A program made the position numbers and the translations under genes. This document shows positions 47,410 through 56,736 of a DNA stretch of 64,000 nt, piece after piece; position 1 is the first letter of the stretch; every line of letters begins with the position of its first letter. The DNA comes from Phycicoccus sp. HDW14. GTDB lineage: Bacteria; Actinomycetota; Actinomycetes; Actinomycetales; Dermatophilaceae. The notes under the pieces are model-generated. The model saw nothing but the letters and a program-made list of their open reading frames with translations. It searched no databases and was not told where the DNA came from. Location of the stretch: NCBI RefSeq assembly GCF_011383005.1, contig NZ_CP049935.1, positions 3,906,001 to 3,970,000 on the forward strand. Direction: 5' to 3'.

Positions 47410-47625
47410 ATGACCGCACGCGTCGCGACCCGACGCCTCGTGCGCCACGGACGAGAGGCACTGACCCGTCTGCGTCGGCGCGGGGAGGAGGGGATGACCA
47501 CCGCGGAGTACGCCGTGGGCACCGTCGCGGCGGTCGCCTTCGCCGCCCTGCTGCTCGTCATCGTCAAGTCGGGCCCGGTCAAGAGCGCGCTGACCAGCAT
47601 CATCGTCGGCGCGCTCGGCACGTGA
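47410..47625 (+). CDS. DUF4244 Flp-type prepilin
   Basis: 71 aa. A basic leader of 28 residues ends in EEG, followed by MTTAEYAVGTVAAVAFAALL: Glu at +5 after the Gly and a hydrophobic helix, the prepilin-peptidase arrangement of Flp pilins. Most likely the major pilin. GAGGAGG lies four bases upstream of ATG 47410, the strongest ribosome-binding site in the locus, suiting high expression. No prepilin peptidase gene is in the window. Confidence 0.88.
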   Translation: MTARVATRRLVRHGREALTRLRRRGEEGMTTAEYAVGTVAAVAFAALLLVIVKSGPVKSALTSIIVGALGT

Positions 47626-47972
47626 CCCGAGCCGAGCGGGGGGCCGCCACCGCCGAGCTGGCGGTGGCGCTCCCCGCGCTGCTGCTGGTCCTCGCCGTCG
47701 CGCTCGGTGCGCTGCGCCTCGGCATCGACCGCGTGCGCTGCCTCGACGCCGCCCAGACCGGCGCGCGGCTGCTCGCGCGGGGCGAGCCGCTCGAGTCGTC
47801 CCGCGCCGCCGCGCTCGCCCGGGCCCCGGCCGGGGCGACGGCCGCCGTCGTCGTCGAGGCGAGCACTGTGCAGGTCACCGTCCGGGCCCGGCCACCCGGT
47901 GTGCTCGCGGACGTCGGCGTCGGCCTGGCGTCGGAAGGGACCGCGGTGGCGCGTCGCGAGGGGGCGCCGTGA
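47622..47972 (+). CDS. TadE-like minor pilin
   Basis: 116 aa. ERGAATAELAVALPALLLVLAVALGALRLG near the start is the TadE signature: Gly-Ala cleavage region, Glu at +5 and a long hydrophobic helix. The remainder is a small extracellular domain. GTG 47622 overlaps the pilin stop by four bases. Confidence 0.88.
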   Translation: MTRAERGAATAELAVALPALLLVLAVALGALRLGIDRVRCLDAAQTGARLLARGEPLESSRAAALARAPAGATAAVVVEASTVQVTVRARPPGVLADVGVGLASEGTAVARREGAP

Positions 47973-48370
47973 CGGGTCCGCGAACGGTCGGGGAACGAGG
48001 CAGCGCCACCGTCCTCGTCGTCGGGGCGGTCGCGGTCGTGGCGGTGCTGCTCGGGGGTGCGCTGCTCGTGGCGTCGGCGGTCCGCGACGCCCGGGCCGCC
48101 CGTGCGGCCGCCGACCTCGCCGCCCTCGCCGCTGCCGTGCCGCTGGTCACCGGAGGCCGACCCGACTGCGCCGCCGCCGGACGCACCGCCCGGGCCAACG
48201 GCGCACAGCTCGTCGGCTGCACCGCCGCCCCCGACGGGAGTGTCGTCGTCGAGGTCAGCGTGCCGCGGCGTGCGGTGTCGTGGTGGCCGGGGCTCCCGAC
48301 GTCGGTCGGAGCACGGGCCAGGTCGGGAGTCGCACCGCCCGGTGGGGCGGCCGCGGTCTCCCGGCCGGTG
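47969..48370 (+). CDS. TadG-like/Rv3654c-like secretion-locus protein, 3' end unresolved
   Basis: ERGSATVLVVGAVAVVAVLLGGALLVASAVRDARAARAAADLAALAAA is the pilin-like N-terminus shared with helicase-neighbourhood TadE-like proteins; about 115 residues look real, with two or three Cys in the distal part. GTG 47969 overlaps the TadE stop. The frame has no stop until 49144, which would read antisense through the LapA-like gene, so the end given is approximate. No stop exists in any plus frame near 48300-48480; a lost stop or a frameshift is likely. Confidence 0.7.
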
Positions 48371-48373
48371 GTG

Positions 48374-48853
48374 TCAGCGGGTGGGGCCGGTCTCCGGCTG
48401 GTCCGATCGGGCCTCGGCCACCTCGGCCCGGCGGCGGGCGGTCTCGGTCGAGACGTGCTGCTCGGCCACCCGCGCGTCGGCCTCCTGGCGCAGGGCGGCG
48501 GTCTCGCTCTCGTGGCGCCGGCGCTCCTCCTCCAAGAGGCGCTCGCGCGTGGCCAGCTCCTCCTTCATCCGCTGCTGCTCGGCGACGCGCTCCTGCTCCG
48601 CCGCCTTCTCGGCCTCGCGGGTCTCCACCCGGCGTCGGTGGCCGTGCCGCAGGCCGGTGCGCAGCACCGCCCACCCGAGCCAGAACAGGGTGATGACGAC
48701 CATGCCGCTGATGAGGAAGACGACGGGCGGGAGCTCCACCGTGCCACCGAGGACCTTGATGACCACCGGGTCGTCGAGGCGCACCGACCCGAGCACCAGG
48801 GCGGCCCCGACACCGAGGGCCAGGAGGACGAGGACCACACCGAGGAGCACCAT
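48374..48853 (-). CDS. LapA-like membrane protein with long coiled coil
   Basis: 159 aa. Two membrane segments (about 2-24 and 44-66) are followed by 90 strongly charged residues with a Glu/Arg heptad-like pattern, predicted coiled coil (REAEKAAEQERVAEQQRMKE and RLLEEERRRHESETAAL). The hairpin plus coiled coil resembles LapA/DUF1049 proteins, but family membership is uncertain. TAGCCT exactly seven bases before ATG 48853 predicts a leaderless mRNA. Confidence 0.72.
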   Translation of the reverse strand: MVLLGVVLVLLALGVGAALVLGSVRLDDPVVIKVLGGTVELPPVVFLISGMVVITLFWLGWAVLRTGLRHGHRRRVETREAEKAAEQERVAEQQRMKEELATRERLLEEERRRHESETAALRQEADARVAEQHVSTETARRRAEVAEARSDQPETGPTR

Positions 48854-48936
48854 GCTCGGCAGGCTACCTCCCGCACCACGGCCGGTGTCCCGCACCGACA
48901 GCCGGGCACCGTCGGCCTCCGGGCCCGGTGCCCGGG

Positions 48937-51218
48937 TCAGCCCGCCGTCGCCAGGGCCAGCTCGAGCACCACGACCGCCCCGGCCTTGTCGAGCGGCTCG
49001 TTCCCGTTGCCGCACTTCGGCGACTGCACGCAGGCCGGGCAGCCCGTGGCGCACCCGCACCCGAGCACGGCGTCGCGGGTGGCCCCCACCCACTCCTCGA
49101 ACGCGTCGAAGGCCCGCTCGGCGAAGCCGGCCCCGCCGGGGTAGCCGTCGAAGACCATCACCGTCGGCAGCCCGGTGTCGGGGTGCAGGGCGGTCGAGAC
49201 CCCGCCGACGTCCCAGCGGTCGGAGGTCGCGACGAGGGGCAGCATCCCGATCGCCGCGTGCTCCGCGGCGTGCAGGGCGCCCGGCACGTCGGCCGCGGCC
49301 ACCCCGGCGGCGGTGAGCACGTCGGGGTCCACGGTCCACCAGACGGCCCGGGTGGTCAGCGCCCGCTCCGGGAGGTCGAGCGCGTGCCGGCCGATCACCT
49401 CCCCGCTCGGCAGCCGGCGCACGAAGCCGGTCACCTGGCCGGTCACCCGCACCGACCCGAAGCAGGTCCGCACCCGGGCCCGCTCGTGCACCCGCTCGGT
49501 GCCGAGGACGTCGAACCGGCTCACCGACTGCGCCATGGTCGACCAGCCCGGGTCTCCGCGCACCACGTGGGCGGCGCGCGCCGCGAGGTCGAGGTCGGTG
49601 ACCACCCACGTCTCGCCCTGGTGCAGGTGCACCGCGCCGGTGTGCACCTGCGCATGCGCCGCCGCCTCGTCGACGGTGCCGACGACCCGCCCGGTGCGGG
49701 TCTCGACGACGGCCACGACGTCGCTCGCCCCGCGCAGCGAGATGTGCTCGGCGGGGCGGTCCTCTCGTGCCCAGAACCACCCCGTCGGGCGCCGCCGCAG
49801 GATGCCGCCCTCGACGAGCACGTCGAGCAGACCGCGCGCCCCGGGTCCGAACAGCTCGAGGTCGGCCTCACCGATGGGCAGCTCGGCGGCCGCGGCCGCG
49901 AGGTGGGGGCCAGCACGTGCGGGTTCTCCGGGTCGACGACGGTGCTCTCCACCGGGGCGCCGAAGATGGCCTCCGGGTGCCGCACGAGGTAGGCGTCGAG
50001 CGGGTCGTCGGCGGCCACGAGCACCGCCAGCGACTCGCCGCCCGAGCGCCCGGCGCGACCGGCCTGCTGCCACAGGCTCGCCCGCCGACCCGGCCACCCG
50101 GCCATGACGACGGCGTCCAGGCCGCTGACGTCGATGCCCAGCTCGAGGGCGGTCGTCGCCGCGAGGCCCCGCACGGTGCCTGCCCGCAGCCCGCGTTCCA
50201 GCTCGCGCCGGTCCTGGGGCAGGTACCCGCCGCGGTAGGCCGCGACCGCCGCGGCGGCCTCGGGGTCGAGCGCCTCCAGCCGGCGCCGCGCGCCGGTGGC
50301 CAGGGCCTCGGCGCCGGCCCGGCTGCGTGCGAACGCGACGGTCTGCACGCCCTGGTCGACCAGCCCGGCCAGCAGCTCGGCGGCCTCGGTCGTCGCGGAC
50401 CGCCGTTCGCCGTCCTCACCGGTCGCCGGCTCCCAGAGGGCGAAGGTCATCGCCCCCCGCGGCGAGCCGTCGGTGGTCACCGCCCGCACGGGCAGCCCGG
50501 TGAGCCGGGAGGCGTGGCCGGCCGGGTCGCTCACGGTCGCCGAGGCGAGCACGACGGTCGGCGTCGACCCGTACCGCCCGGCGACCCGACGCAGCCGCCG
50601 GAGCACCGCCGCCACGTGCGCCCCGAACACCCCGCGGTAGACGTGGCACTCGTCGACGACGACGTACTCGAGCCCGCGCAGGAACCCCGACCAGCGGTCG
50701 TGCCCGGGCAGCAGGGAGTGGTGCAGGAGGTCGGGGTTGGTCAGCACGACGTCGGCGTGCTCGCGCACCCAGCGCCGCTCGTCGGGCGGGGTGTCGCCGT
50801 CGTACGTCGCCGCGCGCACGCCCGGCACGGCGAGCGACTCGATGCGGGCCAGCTGGTCGGCGGCCAGCGCCTTGGTGGGGGAGAGGTAGAGCGCCGTCGG
50901 CCGCCGCAGGCCACCGCGCGCCGCTCCGTCGACCACCGTGCTGAGCACCGGTGCGAGGTAGCCGAGGCTCTTCCCCGAGGCCGTCCCGGTGGCCAGCACC
51001 ACGTGCTGGCCGGCCATCGCGAGGTCGATGGCCTCGCGCTGGTGGCTCCACGGACGCTCCATCCCCGCCCCGAGCAGGGCCGCGAGCACGGGGGGCGCGA
51101 GGCCGTCCGGCCACTGGGCCAGCCGGGCCGGGCGGGCGGGCACGTGCTCGACGTGGAGCAGCCGTTCGGCCCTCGACCCGTGCGCGATGCGCGCAAGGTG
51201 TTGGGCCGGGGTGGACAC
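48937..51218 (-). CDS. DEAD/DEAH-box helicase with DUF1998 (MrfA/YprA-like), frameshifted
   Basis: 760 aa after correction. Motif I ATGTASGKS, motif II VVDECHVYRG (DEAH variant DECH), motif III VLASATVSDP, motif VI QQAGRAGRSG. The C-terminal third is a DUF1998-like domain with four Cys (GCGCATGCPACVQSPKCG) for a metal site, as in MrfA, a DNA-repair helicase of Bacillus. The frame breaks near 49909: one more C after HVLAP gives HLAAAAAELPIGEADLELFG. TACCGT seven bases before GTG 51218 predicts a leaderless start. Homologous helicases adjoin Tad loci in mycobacteria. Confidence 0.9.
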
Positions 51219-51304
51219 GGCGGTTACGGTAATCCTTGGTCCTGACGTCACCCCCGTCGCGGCCGGCTCGAACCCGTTCCGCTGCACCCCGAGGAGCCTG
51301 AGGC

Positions 51305-51640
51305 GTGGAGCTCTCCGTCACGACGTCCCACCACGAGGACGTCAGCGTCGTCACCGTCGAGGGCGAGGTCGACGTCTACACCGCTGCGCAGCTGCGCCAG
51401 ACCCTCGACCAGGAGGTGGCCGACGGTCACGTCCGGCTCGTCGTCGACCTCGACGCCGTCACCTTCCTCGACTCCACCGGCCTCGGCGTGCTCGTCGGCC
51501 GGCTGAAGCTCGTGCGCAACGACGGCGGCTGGCTGCGCATCGTCTGCTCGAGCGAGCGGATCCTGCGCGTCTTCCGCATCACCGGTCTCGACAAGGTCTT
51601 CGGCATCCACGACAGCCTCGAGGACGCCCTCGCCGCCTGA
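51305..51640 (+). CDS. STAS-domain anti-anti-sigma factor, BldG-like
   Basis: 111 aa, one STAS domain. The phosphorylatable Ser is in FLDSTGLGVLVG near residue 60, the RsbV/SpoIIAA/BldG site. In Streptomyces bldG lies between a helicase and the H+-pyrophosphatase genes, as here, and controls development and stress sigma factors; there a cognate anti-sigma gene follows, but none is present here. GTG 51305 has GAGGAG upstream. Confidence 0.9.
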   Translation: MELSVTTSHHEDVSVVTVEGEVDVYTAAQLRQTLDQEVADGHVRLVVDLDAVTFLDSTGLGVLVGRLKLVRNDGGWLRIVCSSERILRVFRITGLDKVFGIHDSLEDALAA

Positions 51641-51858
51641 CCCGGGTCGGCCCCACCCGCCGCTCCCGTCCCCACGCCGCGAGCCACCGCCCCGTGCGCC
51701 CCGCCGTTGACCGGCACGAACGCCGGAGGATGTGAACCGCGTCACTCCGACCCGGGCGGGCGGCACCCGCGAGGAGCCCGGTACAGTCCCCCCCGAACCG
51801 TCCCTCTACTCGGCGCGACGAGCGCCCGGGGACGAAGCACGCCGTCAAGGAGGATGGA

Positions 51859-54206
51859 ATGGCACCCCTCGCACTCGCGACCGCCGAGTCGGGCGCCCTG
51901 GACCTGACCGGGACGAACCAGACGCTGGTCATCACGGTCGCGGCCATCGCGCTCGTGGCCCTCGTCATGGGCTTCGTGTTCCGTGGCCAGGTGCTCGCGG
52001 CCGACCCGGGCACCGAGAAGATGCAGGAGATCGGCGCGGCCGTCGAGGAGGGCGCGCAGGCCTACCTGCGCCGCCAGTTCAAGACGCTGTCGGTCTTCGT
52101 CGTCCTCGTGCCCTTCCTGCTCCTGCTCCTGCCCCGGACGACTGGGCGGTCAGGGCCGGCCGCTCGATCTTCTTCGTCGTCGGTGCGGTCTTCTCCGCAG
52201 CCATCGGCTACCTGGGCATGAGCCTGGCCGTCAAGGCCAACGTGCGCGTCGCCTCCGCCGCCCGCCACGAGGGTGGCCGCGACGCCGGCATGAAGATCGC
52301 CTTCCGCACCGGCGGCGTCGTCGGGATGGCCACCGTGGGCCTGGGCCTGCTCGGCGCCTCCGTCGTCGTCCTCCTCTTCGAGGGTGACGCCCCCAAGGTG
52401 CTCGAGGGCTTCGGCTTCGGCGCCGCGCTCCTCGCGATGTTCATGCGCGTCGGCGGCGGCATCTTCACCAAGGCCGCCGACGTCGGCGCCGACCTCGTCG
52501 GCAAGGTCGAGGCCGGCATCCCCGAGGACGACCCGCGCAACGCGGCGACCATCGCCGACAACGTCGGCGACAACGTCGGCGACTGCGCGGGCATGGCCGC
52601 CGACCTCTTCGAGTCCTACGCCGTCATGCTCGTCGCGGCCCTCATCCTCGGGTCCGTCGCCTTCGGCACCTACGGCCTGGTCTTCCCGCTGCTCATCCCG
52701 GCCATCGGTGCGATCACCGCCCTGCTGGGCGTCTACATCACCAAGGCCCGGCCCGGCGAGAACGCCCTGAGCGCGATCAACCGCGGCTTCTACATCGCCG
52801 CCGCCATCTCGGCCGTGCTCTCGGCGATCCTCGCCTACACCTACCTGCCCTCGAAGTACTCCGACCTCGGCAGCTCCGACCAGCAGATCGCCAGCCTGAG
52901 CGGCGACCCGCGCCTCGCGGCGATCCTCGCGGTGGTCATCGGCATCGTGCTCGCGGGCGTCATCCTCTGGCTGACCGGTCACTTCACGGGCACCGACAAG
53001 CGCCCGACCCAGGACGTCGCCCGCACCTCGCTCACCGGCCCGGCGACCGTCGTGCTCTCGGGCATCGGCGTCGGCCTCGAGTCGGCCGTCTACACCGCGG
53101 CGATCATCGGCGGTGCGGTCTACCTCGCCTACCTCCTCGGTGGTGGCGCGGTCGCCCTCTCGCTCTTCCTCATCGCGCTCTCCGGCTGCGGCCTGCTGAC
53201 CACGGTCGGCGTCATCGTCGCGATGGACACCTTCGGCCCGGTCTCCGACAACGCCCAGGGCATCGCCGAGATGTCCGGCGACGTCGACGGCGAGGGCGCG
53301 CAGATCCTCACCGAGCTCGACGCGGTCGGCAACACGACCAAGGCGATCACCAAGGGCATCGCGATCGCGACGGCCGTCCTCGCGGCGACCGCGCTCTTCG
53401 GGTCCTACACCGACGCCTGGCGCAGCACCCAGGTCGAGGGGCTGACGGCCGCCGACGTCGAGAAGTTCGTCGCCGAGGCCAACGGCTTCGTCACCTCGCC
53501 CAACACGCTCGTCGGCCTGATCATCGGTGCGGCCGTCGTCTTCCTCTTCTCGGGCCTGGCCATCAACGCGGTCACCCGCGCGGCCGGTGCCATCGTCTTC
53601 GAAGTGCGCCGCCAGTTCCGCGAGCACCCGGGGATCATGGACGGCACCGAGAAGCCCGAGTACGGCCGGGTCGTCGACATCTGCACCAAGGACTCGCTGC
53701 GCGAGCTCGCGACGCCGGGTCTGCTGGCCGCGCTCATGCCGGTCGCCGTCGGCTTCGGCCTCGGCATCGGCTCGCTCGCCGGGTTCCTCGCCGGCGCCAT
53801 CGGCACCGGTGCGCTGATGGCCGTCTTCCTCGCCAACTCCGGTGGCGCGTGGGACAACGCCAAGAAGATCGTCGAGGACGGCCACCACGGCGGCAAGGGC
53901 ACCGCGGCCCACGAGGCGACGATCATCGGCGACACCGTCGGCGACCCGTTCAAGGACACCGCCGGCCCGGCCATCAACCCGCTCATCAAGGTGATGAACC
54001 TCGTCTCGGTGCTCATCGCGCCGGCGATCGTCACCCTGTCGGTGGGCTCGGGCGCCTCGGCCCCGATCCGCTACGGCATCGCGGGGGTGGCCTTCGCCGT
54101 CGTCGTCGGTGCGGTCGCGATCTCCCGGAGCAAGGACATCGCCATCGGGGGCGACGACGTCGACCCCGACGTCACGGCCACGGAGCCCGCGCCCCTCGAG
54201 GCCTGA
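51859..54206 (+). CDS. hppA: K+-independent H+-translocating membrane pyrophosphatase, frameshifted
   Basis: Pumps protons using pyrophosphate. 782 aa after correction with about 16 membrane segments. Pyrophosphate/Mg sites are [21 protein letters not shown] and [21 protein letters not shown], and [21 protein letters not shown] near the end. GNTTKAIT near residue 495 has the Lys and Thr that mark potassium-independent enzymes. One C is missing near 52133, where LLLP should continue as [17 protein letters not shown] 51859 has AAGGAGG upstream. Confidence 0.94.
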
Positions 54207-54229
54207 CCCGCACCACCACCCGGCGGGCC

Positions 54230-54308
54230 TCCACCCCGTCGAGTGAACAGAACACGCCGCATGCGCCCAGGTGCATGCGGCGTGTTCTGTTCCCTCGACG
54301 GGTGGGGC
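54230..54308. terminator. Very long hairpin terminator of hppA
   Basis: A perfect 20-bp stem (54245-54264 with 54273-54292, core GAACACGCCGCATGC-type) around an eight-base loop is extended outward by CCACCCCGTCGAG and CTCGACGGGTGG with one bulge, for about 33 pairs. It lies between hppA and the methyltransferase gene, both on the plus strand. Confidence 0.78.
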
Positions 54309-54371
54309 GGCCCGCCGCGGGCGCCGGGCAGGGGTGGGGCCGCGGCCCGGGCACGCCCTAGGCTCGACCCG

Positions 54372-55880
54372 ATGACCGCCACCCTGCCCCGCCCCGACGA
54401 CGCCCTCGTCGCCCGTTTGCGCGCCGACCTGGCCGCCTCGGGCTTCACCGTCGCGGGCGTCACCGCGCTGCTCGGTCCGATGGCCGCCGCCGCCCTCGAC
54501 CGCGACCAGGCCCTCCCGGCGCAGCGGGCCACCGGCGCCACGGACGACCCGCGCGCCGCCCTCGTCCGGCTGTTCACGCTGGGCGACCCGGTCGACGCCG
54601 CGGAGGTCGCGGCCGCCCTGCCGACCCTCGGCGTGGCCGGCGGCGTCGAGCTGGGCCTGCTCGCGCCGGAGGGCGACGCGGTCGTCGCGCTCTGCGACCT
54701 GCGCCCCCACGCCGCCGACGGCGCCGACTGGTGGGTCGCCTCCGACCTCGGCGAGCTCGCCACCGGCCGACCGCTGACCCCCGACCACGTCCTCGGGGTC
54801 GGCGGCGCCTCGACCACCCTCGCCTCGTGGACCCCCCGGCTGCCGGCCGCCCGGGCCCTCGACGTCGGCACCGGCTGCGGCGTCCAGGCCCTCCACCTCG
54901 GCGCCCACGCCGAGCGGGTCACGGTCACCGACCTCTCCGAGCGCGCCCTGGCCTACGCCCGCTTCAACGCCGCCCTCAACGCCCTGGACTGGGACGTGCG
55001 CTCCGGCTCGATGCTCGACCCGGTCGCCGGCGAGCGCTTCGACCTCGTCGTCTCCAACCCGCCGTTCGTCATCACACCGCGCTCGGGCGCCGTCCCGCTC
55101 TTCGAGTACCGCGATGGTGGGGCGGCCGGTGACGCGGTGGTGCGCGACCTCGTCCGGACCGTCGGCGAGCACCTCGAGCCGGGCGGCGTCGCCCAGCTGC
55201 TCGGCAACTGGGAGGTCCCGCGGGGCACCACCTGGACCGAGCGCGTGGGGGAGTGGCTCGACGGCACCGGCCTCGACGCCTGGGTCGTCCAGCGCGAGGT
55301 GCAGGACCCCGCCGAGTACGCCGAGACCTGGGCGCGCGACGGCGGCCACCACCCCGACACCGCCGACTTCAACGCGATGTACACCGCCTGGCTCGACGAC
55401 TTCGCCGCCCGCGACGTCGAGGCCATCGGGTTCGGGGTCGTCACGCTGCAGCGCCCCGCGACCGACCGCGAGCCGTTCCGCGACCTCGCCGACGTCCCCG
55501 GCCCGGTCGAGCAGCCGATGGGTCCGAGCGTGCTGCGCGGTCTGCGGGCCCGCACCTGGCTGGCCGAGCACGACGACGACGCGGTGCTCGACATCGCCTG
55601 GCGCTGTGCCGACGACGTCACCGAGGAACGACACGGCGTTCCGGGAGAACCCGATCCGCGCGTCATCCTCCTGCGGCAGGGTGGCGGGCTGAGGCGCCAC
55701 CTGCCGCTGAGCACCGTCACGTCCGCGCTCGTCTCGGTGTGCGACGGCGAGCTGACGGCCCGGGCCGCGACCGCGGCCATCGCCGGCCTGCTCGACCTCG
55801 ACGACGACGCCGTGCGCACCGAGGCCGTGGCCTTCCTGCGCGACGCCGCCCGCGACGGGCTGCTCGTGCGCGGCGACTGA
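54372..55880 (+). CDS. Class I SAM-dependent methyltransferase (HemK/RsmC-like)
   Basis: 502 aa. A helical N-terminal domain of about 140 residues precedes the Rossmann core: motif I LDVGTGCGVQALHL near 158, VTVTDLSERALAYARFNAALN, and the catalytic VVSNPPFVITP near 223, the NPPF type that methylates N atoms in protein glutamine or nucleic-acid bases. The C-terminal 180 residues are an extra domain. TAGGCT exactly seven bases before ATG 54372 predicts a leaderless mRNA. Target unknown; an equivalent gene is near hppA in Streptomyces (from memory). Confidence 0.85.
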   Translation: MTATLPRPDDALVARLRADLAASGFTVAGVTALLGPMAAAALDRDQALPAQRATGATDDPRAALVRLFTLGDPVDAAEVAAALPTLGVAGGVELGLLAPEGDAVVALCDLRPHAADGADWWVASDLGELATGRPLTPDHVLGVGGASTTLASWTPRLPAARALDVGTGCGVQALHLGAHAERVTVTDLSERALAYARFNAALNALDWDVRSGSMLDPVAGERFDLVVSNPPFVITPRSGAVPLFEYRDGGAAGDAVVRDLVRTVGEHLEPGGVAQLLGNWEVPRGTTWTERVGEWLDGTGLDAWVVQREVQDPAEYAETWARDGGHHPDTADFNAMYTAWLDDFAARDVEAIGFGVVTLQRPATDREPFRDLADVPGPVEQPMGPSVLRGLRARTWLAEHDDDAVLDIAWRCADDVTEERHGVPGEPDPRVILLRQGGGLRRHLPLSTVTSALVSVCDGELTARAATAAIAGLLDLDDDAVRTEAVAFLRDAARDGLLVRGD

Positions 55881-56047
55881 CCCGGACAGGGGCCCGCGGG
55901 ACCGACCCGACCACCGGTGTGACGCGCGTCACATCGCCGCTCTGCGTGCCGATGCCCCACGGGGCATGGCCGTCCCGACAGGATGTGCCCTGCCGCGGAT
56001 CGGAAAATCCCTGTCGGGGAGCCCTCCCCGTCCGCCCTGTGGCCGTA

Positions 56048-56086
56048 CGACCCCGCCCTCCACCCCTGCATCGGAGGGCGGGGTCG
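56048..56086. terminator. Terminator after the methyltransferase gene
   Basis: CGACCCCGCCCTCC (56048-56061) and GGAGGGCGGGGTCG (56073-56086) form a perfect 14-bp stem, loop 11, isolating the TetR-ABC operon from upstream transcription. Confidence 0.75.
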
Positions 56087-56107
56087 CCGCGTTCGGGGAA
56101 AGCAGTT

Positions 56108-56134
56108 GTGAGTGAGTGCTCACTCACTTATGAT
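56108..56134 (+). promoter_or_regulatory. TetR-type operator overlapping a perfect -10 box
   Basis: GTGAGTGAG-TG-CTCACTCAC (56108-56127) has perfect 9-bp arms and is directly followed by TATGAT (56129-56134), eight bases before the regulator GTG at 56143. The TetR-type regulator probably binds here and represses its own operon, with release by an exported drug or metabolite. Confidence 0.75.
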
Positions 56135-56142
56135 CGTCCGTC

Positions 56143-56736
56143 GTGACCCCCCGTGCCCCCGCCATGAGCCCCGACGACCGCCGCACCTCGGTCGTCGAGG
56201 TCACCATCCCGCTCCTGCGCGAGCACGGGCCGGCGCTGACGACCAAGCAGGTCGCCGAGGCGGCCGGCATCGCCGAGGGGACGCTGTTCAAGGCGTTCGG
56301 CACCAAGGAGGAGCTCGTCCAGGCCTGCGTCGCGGCCGCCCTCGACTCCACGCCGGCCGTCGCCGCGCTGCGCGGCATCGACGCCACGCTCACTCTCGAC
56401 GAGCGCCTCGTCGCCGGGGTCACCGTCATGCAGCAGCACGTCGAGCGCATCGTCGGGCTCATCTGGGGCCTGCACCACGCGGGGGCGCCCGGCCCGTCCA
56501 CCCACCCGAAGCCCCAGCGCCGCACCGACCCCGCCGTCGACGCCGCGTTCGCCGACCTCGTCGGTCCCGACGCCGAGACGCTGCGCAAGCCGGTCGAGGA
56601 GGTCGTCGGCCTGCTCCAGCTGCTCACCCTCTCCAGCGTCCACCCGCTGATGTCCACCGGCCACCTCGACGCCGCCGAGATCGTCTCCGTCGTCCTCGAC
56701 GGCACCCGCCACCACACCGACCGGGAGACCCGCTGA
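56143..56736 (+). CDS. TetR-family transcriptional regulator
   Basis: 197 aa. N-terminal TetR helix-turn-helix at about 15-60 (VVEVTIPLLREHGPALTTKQ, then VAEAAGIAEGTLFKAFGTKEEL); the C-terminal ligand domain is diverged. Leaderless GTG start following TATGAT. Its stop overlaps the ATG of the first ABC exporter gene, and the palindromic operator upstream points to autoregulation of the whole operon. Confidence 0.92.
   Translation: MTPRAPAMSPDDRRTSVVEVTIPLLREHGPALTTKQVAEAAGIAEGTLFKAFGTKEELVQACVAAALDSTPAVAALRGIDATLTLDERLVAGVTVMQQHVERIVGLIWGLHHAGAPGPSTHPKPQRRTDPAVDAAFADLVGPDAETLRKPVEEVVGLLQLLTLSSVHPLMSTGHLDAAEIVSVVLDGTRHHTDRETR

Noticed and set aside
47969..49144. Full 391-codon reading of the TadG-like frame
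   Set aside because: After about residue 130 it is antisense to the LapA-like gene, which has convincing membrane segments, a coiled coil and its own leaderless promoter.
52062..55700. 1212-codon open frame on the minus strand
   Set aside because: Antisense to hppA and the methyltransferase; composition is Asp/Arg/Gly/Val repeats typical of high-GC shadow frames, and it contains no recognisable motif.
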